Source: Spirogloea muscicola
Lineage: Eukaryota > Streptophyta > Zygnematophyceae > Spirogloeales > Spirogloeaceae
NCBI GenBank assembly: GCA_009602725.1
Contig: WELB01000243.1
Coordinates: forward strand, 105,407 to 116,194
Direction: 5' to 3'
DNA length: 10,788 bases
Part shown: positions 8,131 through 10,788 of the stretch, one piece after another
Position numbering within the stretch: position 1 is the first letter of the stretch
Layout: each line of letters begins with the position of its first letter
Notes under the pieces: model-generated
The model's input: the letters and a program-made list of their open reading frames with translations, nothing else
What the model was told of the DNA's origin: nothing
Databases searched by the model: none
Position numbers and translations under genes: made by a program

Positions 8131-8370
8131 TCAACCACACCGAGGCTCAGTGGCAACGCCACCGGCGGCATTGGCAAAGATGCGGACCCGCTGCGGGCTG
8201 TAGTCGAGCGTGACGGGCGAGTTTTCCGGCAGCACTTGTACTGTTAGCACGACGCCAAGCTGTGCACTTTCACGTAAGATGGTGAGCCGTGCCTCCTCGG
8301 CGGGCTTGCCCAAGAGCTCCGGCCATCGGTCCTTCATGGTGGAGCGAGTCCCCTGTGCAGACGAGCACAT
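7844..8370 (-). repeat. Left copy of tandem segmental duplication (inhibitor gene plus 3' flank)
   Basis: It matches 10085-10630. Landmarks: GGCTTGCTTGCACATTG at 7844-7860 against GGCTTGCTTGCGCATTG at 10085-10101; GACCACAAAGG at 7919 against 10171; stop codons at 8131 against 10389. The offset grows from 2241 to 2258 bases, so small indels have accumulated. Similarity is patchy in the 3' flank and strong in the coding part. Confidence 0.8.
8131..8370 (-). CDS. Potato inhibitor I family serine protease inhibitor, copy 1 (P1 Leu)
   Basis: A small inhibitor of the eglin/CI-2 type that blocks serine proteases by presenting a rigid loop. From the ATG at 8368-8370 it is 79 residues; from the downstream ATG at 8335-8337 it is 68. 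I prefer 8370: it is the first ATG after an in-frame stop at 8404-8406 and has a GCCGCCGCCATG context. Counting from the 68-residue start, it shows WPELLGK, a helix PAEEARLTILRES, the loop LPENSPVTLDY and QRVRIF, ending PRCG. The reactive bond is predicted at TL|DY, P1 Leu encoded at 8206-8208, suggesting chymotrypsin, elastase or subtilisin-like targets. The two Arg of QRVRIF that brace the loop in eglin c are kept. There are 4-5 extra residues between helix and first strand compared with eglin c. No signal peptide is seen, so it is cytosolic unless an upstream exon exists. 57 of 68 residues match copy 2. Confidence 0.9.
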   Translation of the reverse strand: MCSSAQGTRSTMKDRWPELLGKPAEEARLTILRESAQLGVVLTVQVLPENSPVTLDYSPQRVRIFANAAGGVATEPRCG

Positions 8371-8408
8371 GGCGGCGGCTGCGAATGTAAACACGGAGCA
8401 AAATTAAG

Positions 8409-8420
8409 CTTATAATTGGG
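8409..8420 (-). promoter_or_regulatory. Possible TATA/CCAAT element of inhibitor copy 1
   Basis: The minus strand reads CCCAATTATAAG about 40 bases before the ATG at 8370. The spacing would give a very short 5' UTR, and no equivalent is seen at copy 2, so this is weak. Confidence 0.2.
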
Positions 8421-8574
8421 AAGAAAGAAAAAGCTCTTCCACGAGAAGGCAATGGCTGTCAGAGGGAAAGTTTGCCCCAAAGAAGGGGCCGATGAGGTGC
8501 GAGGAGAGGGGTGGGAAAGAGAGACACTGGGAGAGACATCTGGAGTAGAGCGAGAGAAAGGGCAATGAAAACGA

Positions 8575-8615
8575 GCTCTGTTCAAAAGGGGGCGACATGG
8601 AAGACCAGCCCAAAG
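8575..8615 (-). repeat. Possible dispersed hairpin repeat, degenerate copy E
   Basis: The minus strand reads CTTCTTTGGGCTGGTCTTCC, like the lead and first arm of the 9283-9340 copy. The second arm is not preserved as a clean complement. Confidence 0.35.
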
Positions 8616-8954
8616 AAGTACAGACAAGGTTTCCAGGTGCCAAACGGGGTGAACCTCACAGCTACACAAGTGGCTACTACGAATGGGTGTTCAGAAACCC
8701 CCTAGTCAGCAGCTGCAAGTCAGAGTAGCTTGTAGCCGTTAAAGTGGACCACGGCAAGAGCCACTAGTAGCAGCCAGAGCGCGGCCTGCCCGCGAGTGCA
8801 CAGCAGAAGCCAGGGAACGCCGGAGCGAGACTGATAGGCACATGCAGAACACCTGAGCGAGCTAGCCAGCGGCATCTAGCCGGAGCTGCTCACCTTGCTG
8901 ACCAGAACGACGGGTAATCGCTCGCCTAGCCGCTGAAGAAGGTCTAGCCACCGG

Positions 8955-9060
8955 ATGAGAGACTGGGTTTGAGAGAAGAAAGCGGCTGAGGGAAGGGGGG
9001 AAAGAGAGGGAGAGAAATAGGGTGAGGAAGGGTATGGGGGTGGGGGGGCGGCGAGGAAGG
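8955..9060. repeat. Purine-rich tract with G-runs
   Basis: An almost pure A/G stretch of GAGAGA/GGGAGG character on plus, hence CT-rich on the strand of the inhibitor genes. At 9030-9048 it contains GGG, GGGGG and GGGGGGG runs separated by 1-3 bases, a candidate G-quadruplex. Confidence 0.75.
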
Positions 9061-9109
9061 GCTCGCTCATAAGGGGGACATAGCGGGTGGGGATCAGCTC
9101 TTTCAACGT

Positions 9110-9129
9110 AAGGCAATGGCTGTGAGAAG
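9110..9129 (+). repeat. 20-bp dispersed repeat motif, copy 1 of the exact pair
   Basis: AAGGCAATGGCTGTGAGAAG, identical at 9384-9403. A variant, AAGGCAATGGCTGTCAGAGG, lies at 8446-8465. The bases before it are also alike: GCTCTTTCAACGT here and GCTCTTCCACGAG at 8433. Confidence 0.9.
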
Positions 9130-9149
9130 CGCTTCTTTGGCCCCTTTGT

Positions 9150-9185
9150 TTCAATCTTTTCTGGGCTGGCCTCTCCCAGCTCACT
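9150..9185 (+). repeat. Dispersed hairpin repeat, copy B
   Basis: TTCAATCTTTTCTGGGCTGG, then CCTCTCCCAGC. A stem forms from GCTGG (9165-9169) with CCAGC (9176-9180). It is shorter than in copy A but in the same place. Confidence 0.5.
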
Positions 9186-9282
9186 CGTGGGTACTGAGCT
9201 TCCCTCTGCATCGTTTCTGTGTTCTGCAGTGTTTTGTAGTGTAGTCCTTTCTCCGGCTCCTCTTTCTTTGGCTTTGGACATT

Positions 9283-9340
9283 GTCCATTCTTTTTTGGGC
9301 TGGCTTTGCCAGCCCCTCTTCTCTATGGGCGCGCACTTCC
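9283..9340 (+). repeat. Dispersed hairpin repeat, copy A (best preserved)
   Basis: CCATTCTTTTTT is followed by a perfect 8-bp stem GGGCTGGC (9297-9304), loop TTT, GCCAGCCC (9308-9315), then CTCTTCTCTATGGGCGCGC. Copies C and D share the lead, the stem position and the ATGGG-G tail. Confidence 0.65.
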
Positions 9341-9383
9341 CAGCCACCGCCCTCCTCTGGAAGCGTTCTCTTGCTTTCAATGG

Positions 9384-9403
9384 AAGGCAATGGCTGTGAG
9401 AAG
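9384..9403 (+). repeat. 20-bp dispersed repeat motif, copy 2 of the exact pair
   Basis: Identical to 9110-9129, 274 bases further on. It lies about 70 bases after the stem of hairpin copy A, whereas at 9110 it lies before the stem of copy B, so the two motifs have been reshuffled relative to each other. Confidence 0.9.
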
Positions 9404-10084
9404 TGCGCTGTGAGAAGAAGAGAAAGTGGCTTCCACCGTCATTCATCCCTGACTTTGCACACCCCTTTGGATGGCGGACTCTTGCCCTGCTGCCACTCAC
9501 TCCGACCTGCACAATTGACTGGGAAAGTACTGGATGGCCAGCCAATTTGGCAACTTGTTCTGCTCAATTGTATGCGCGATAGTAAAGTCTTTCTTCTCTG
9601 AACCTATTTGTGCTTTGGGGGCCCGAGAGAGGCCAGGCCCAGAAGGCCGAGTGCTTTTGAAAGGGAGGTGGCTGTATGAAGGGCCGAGCCCATCAATGTG
9701 GACAATAGGTCGACTTTTCCGACATAAAATGACCTGACCACTTAGCCAATTCAAGTGGCTGCTACAGAGAGCCACTCAGCAACCCCTGCTCACCAGAAGA
9801 TGTCCCCTAGTTAGCAAACGCAGGTCACAGCAACTTGCAGCAGGGAGGGAGAAGCTCGTCCAGAGATGCGGTGGTTGTGATATGCCAACCTAAGAAGAAA
9901 TGGCAAAGTCTGGGCAGGAGGAGGAGTCTGGGCAGAAGGGTGCAAGAAAGGAGTCGACACGCAGCAAATTGTCAGAAGGAGGCAGCCAGGCATGGTCAGT
10001 ATCCAGATGCCAGGTGAACGCCTGAGATTGCTGCAGCAAATTGACAGCAGAGACTGGCATCAGCCTCCTCCAGCTGCCATTGCT

Positions 10085-10630
10085 GGCTTGCTTGCGCATT
10101 GTTCACATGATTTTGCCAGTCCTGCCTGGCCAGCAGATGGCGTCTTTCATAGCAGCTTGATACTAAAGACGACCACAAAGGAGGGCAATCTTGTGCACTT
10201 CGCCGAGCAAAGTGGCCTCATGATCTGAATAGTGCTGTAGCTCAACATGTACAGTCACAGATGCTAGTAAAGCCTAGGTTTAGGGCTTGGAATGATGTCG
10301 AGGGTCAAAGTTGGGTCTCGAAGGGCGAGACACACATGCTGCACAAAGAATACGACAGCGACGGACCAACCCTGCACCGCTGAGGTGTCTAACCGCACCG
10401 AGGCTCAGTGGCAACGGTACCGGCGGCATTGGCAAATATGCGGACCCGCTGAGGGCGGTAGTCGCGGGTTACGGGCGAGTTCTCAGGCAGCACTTGAACT
10501 TCCATGAGCGCAAGGCCGAGCTGCACGCTTTCTCGCAGGATGGCGGCCCGTGCCTCCTCGGCGGGCTTGCCCACGAGCTCCGGCCACTGGTCCTTCATGA
10601 CGGAGCAAGTCCAGTAGTGCACACGGGCAC
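10085..10630 (-). repeat. Right copy of tandem segmental duplication
   Basis: It corresponds to 7844-8370. Coding sequence, stop region and about 300 bases of 3' flank are shared. On the 5' side the match runs about 30 bases beyond the shared ATG and then fades. Confidence 0.8.
10389..10598 (-). CDS. Potato inhibitor I family serine protease inhibitor, copy 2 (P1 Arg)
   Basis: 69 residues from the ATG at 10596-10598, the only in-frame ATG near the domain. The first ATG of copy 1 corresponds here to a sequence without ATG. Features: WPELVGK (5-11), helix PAEEARAAILRES, loop LPENSPVTRDY, QRVRIF and the end PRCG. The predicted reactive bond is TR|DY, with P1 Arg encoded at 10464-10466, which predicts trypsin-like targets rather than the chymotrypsin or subtilisin-like targets of copy 1. 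P3' is Arg (10455-10457) where copy 1 has Ser. It has one extra residue (Glu) before VQVLP. The only Cys is the next-to-last residue, where many members have Val, so no disulfide brace can form within the chain. No signal peptide is seen; an upstream exon outside the recognised part is possible. Confidence 0.9.
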   Translation of the reverse strand: MKDQWPELVGKPAEEARAAILRESVQLGLALMEVQVLPENSPVTRDYRPQRVRIFANAAGTVATEPRCG

Positions 10631-10788
10631 GAAGTGGCAACCTGCTGAACGTGGGAGCCTGCCGGGGGCGAGCGTGATGGATGAAGGAGGGAGGTGTGAG
10701 AGGGAGGGTTGGTTACACAGACTGAGGAAGAAGCTGAGGGGAGAGGGGGGAGGAATGAGGAATAGAAAGGGAGTGGGGGAGGAGGGTG
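10599..10788. other. 5' flank of inhibitor copy 2, purine-rich
   Basis: From about 10680 to the end the plus strand is dominated by A and G (GGGAGGG, GAGGGGAGAGGGGGG, GGGAGTGGGGGAGGAGGG). On the strand of the gene this is a CT-rich upstream region, as at copy 1. No other gene is seen. Confidence 0.5.

Larger units (their letters stand above)
8371..10388. other. Repeat-rich spacer between the two inhibitor genes
   Basis: About 2 kb without a recognised gene. It holds purine-rich tracts (8480-8575 and 8955-9060), three copies of an AAGGCAATGGCTGT-type motif (8446, 9110, 9384), copies of the hairpin repeat (near 8575-8615 minus, 9150-9185 plus, 9283-9340 plus), and from 10085 the 3' flank of inhibitor copy 2. 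A 227-codon open frame on minus (8862-9545) lacks an ATG start and is made of repeat and low-complexity sequence. Confidence 0.65.

Noticed and set aside
8862-9545. 227-codon open frame on the minus strand, the longest uninterrupted frame in the spacer
   Set aside because: It opens with TTG rather than ATG, crosses the dispersed repeats and the purine tract, and reads as Pro/Ser/Arg low complexity. The same repeat is translated in different frames along it, so it is not a conserved protein.
1-10788. A prokaryotic-style defence system, CRISPR array or insertion sequence
   Set aside because: All recognised genes are plant nuclear genes with introns; no regularly spaced repeats, transposase or operon structure is visible.

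Overview
This is a stretch of nuclear DNA from a land plant. The evidence is spliced genes with GT-AG introns, a WRKY transcription-factor domain carrying the conserved phase-2 intron of that family, a plant-type APC13 subunit, and two potato-inhibitor-I genes. The species cannot be fixed. Long intergenic stretches with dispersed repeats, and a WRKY zinc finger that mixes family subtypes, make me lean weakly to a non-flowering lineage (fern, lycophyte or bryophyte). That lean is inference.

Layout. 1-612: GC-rich 5' region of the WRKY gene, with a 38-bp tandem duplication and two short upstream ORFs. 613-4327 (+): a four-exon WRKY gene; all splice phases agree and the predicted protein is 597 residues. 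4328-6251: intergenic or UTR sequence holding two imperfect hairpins, a short unassigned minus-strand open frame, two copies of a hairpin-containing dispersed repeat, and a CCGCT microsatellite. 6252-7161 (+): a three-exon gene for APC13 (called BONSAI in Arabidopsis), 66 residues. It is hidden from single-frame ORF reading because its exons are 82, 54 and 65 nt. 7162-8130: no gene recognised; the last ~290 bases belong to a duplicated block. 8131-8370 (-) and 10389-10598 (-): two tandemly duplicated potato-inhibitor-I-type serine protease inhibitors about 2.25 kb apart. The ~2 kb between them is rich in repeats and purine tracts; more purine-rich sequence closes the window.

Function. The genes do not form one pathway. 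WRKY factors and small protease inhibitors are both commonly linked to defence in plants, but nothing here shows that this WRKY controls these inhibitors. APC13 is a housekeeping cell-cycle gene. The most informative observations are the reactive-site switch (Leu versus Arg at P1) between the two inhibitors, the unusual C-X7-C-X23-H-X-H finger of the WRKY domain, the tiny-exon APC13 gene, and a dispersed repeat family whose copies retain a GGGCTGG/CCAGCCC-type stem. I found no CRISPR array, rRNA, tRNA, or prokaryotic mobile system.
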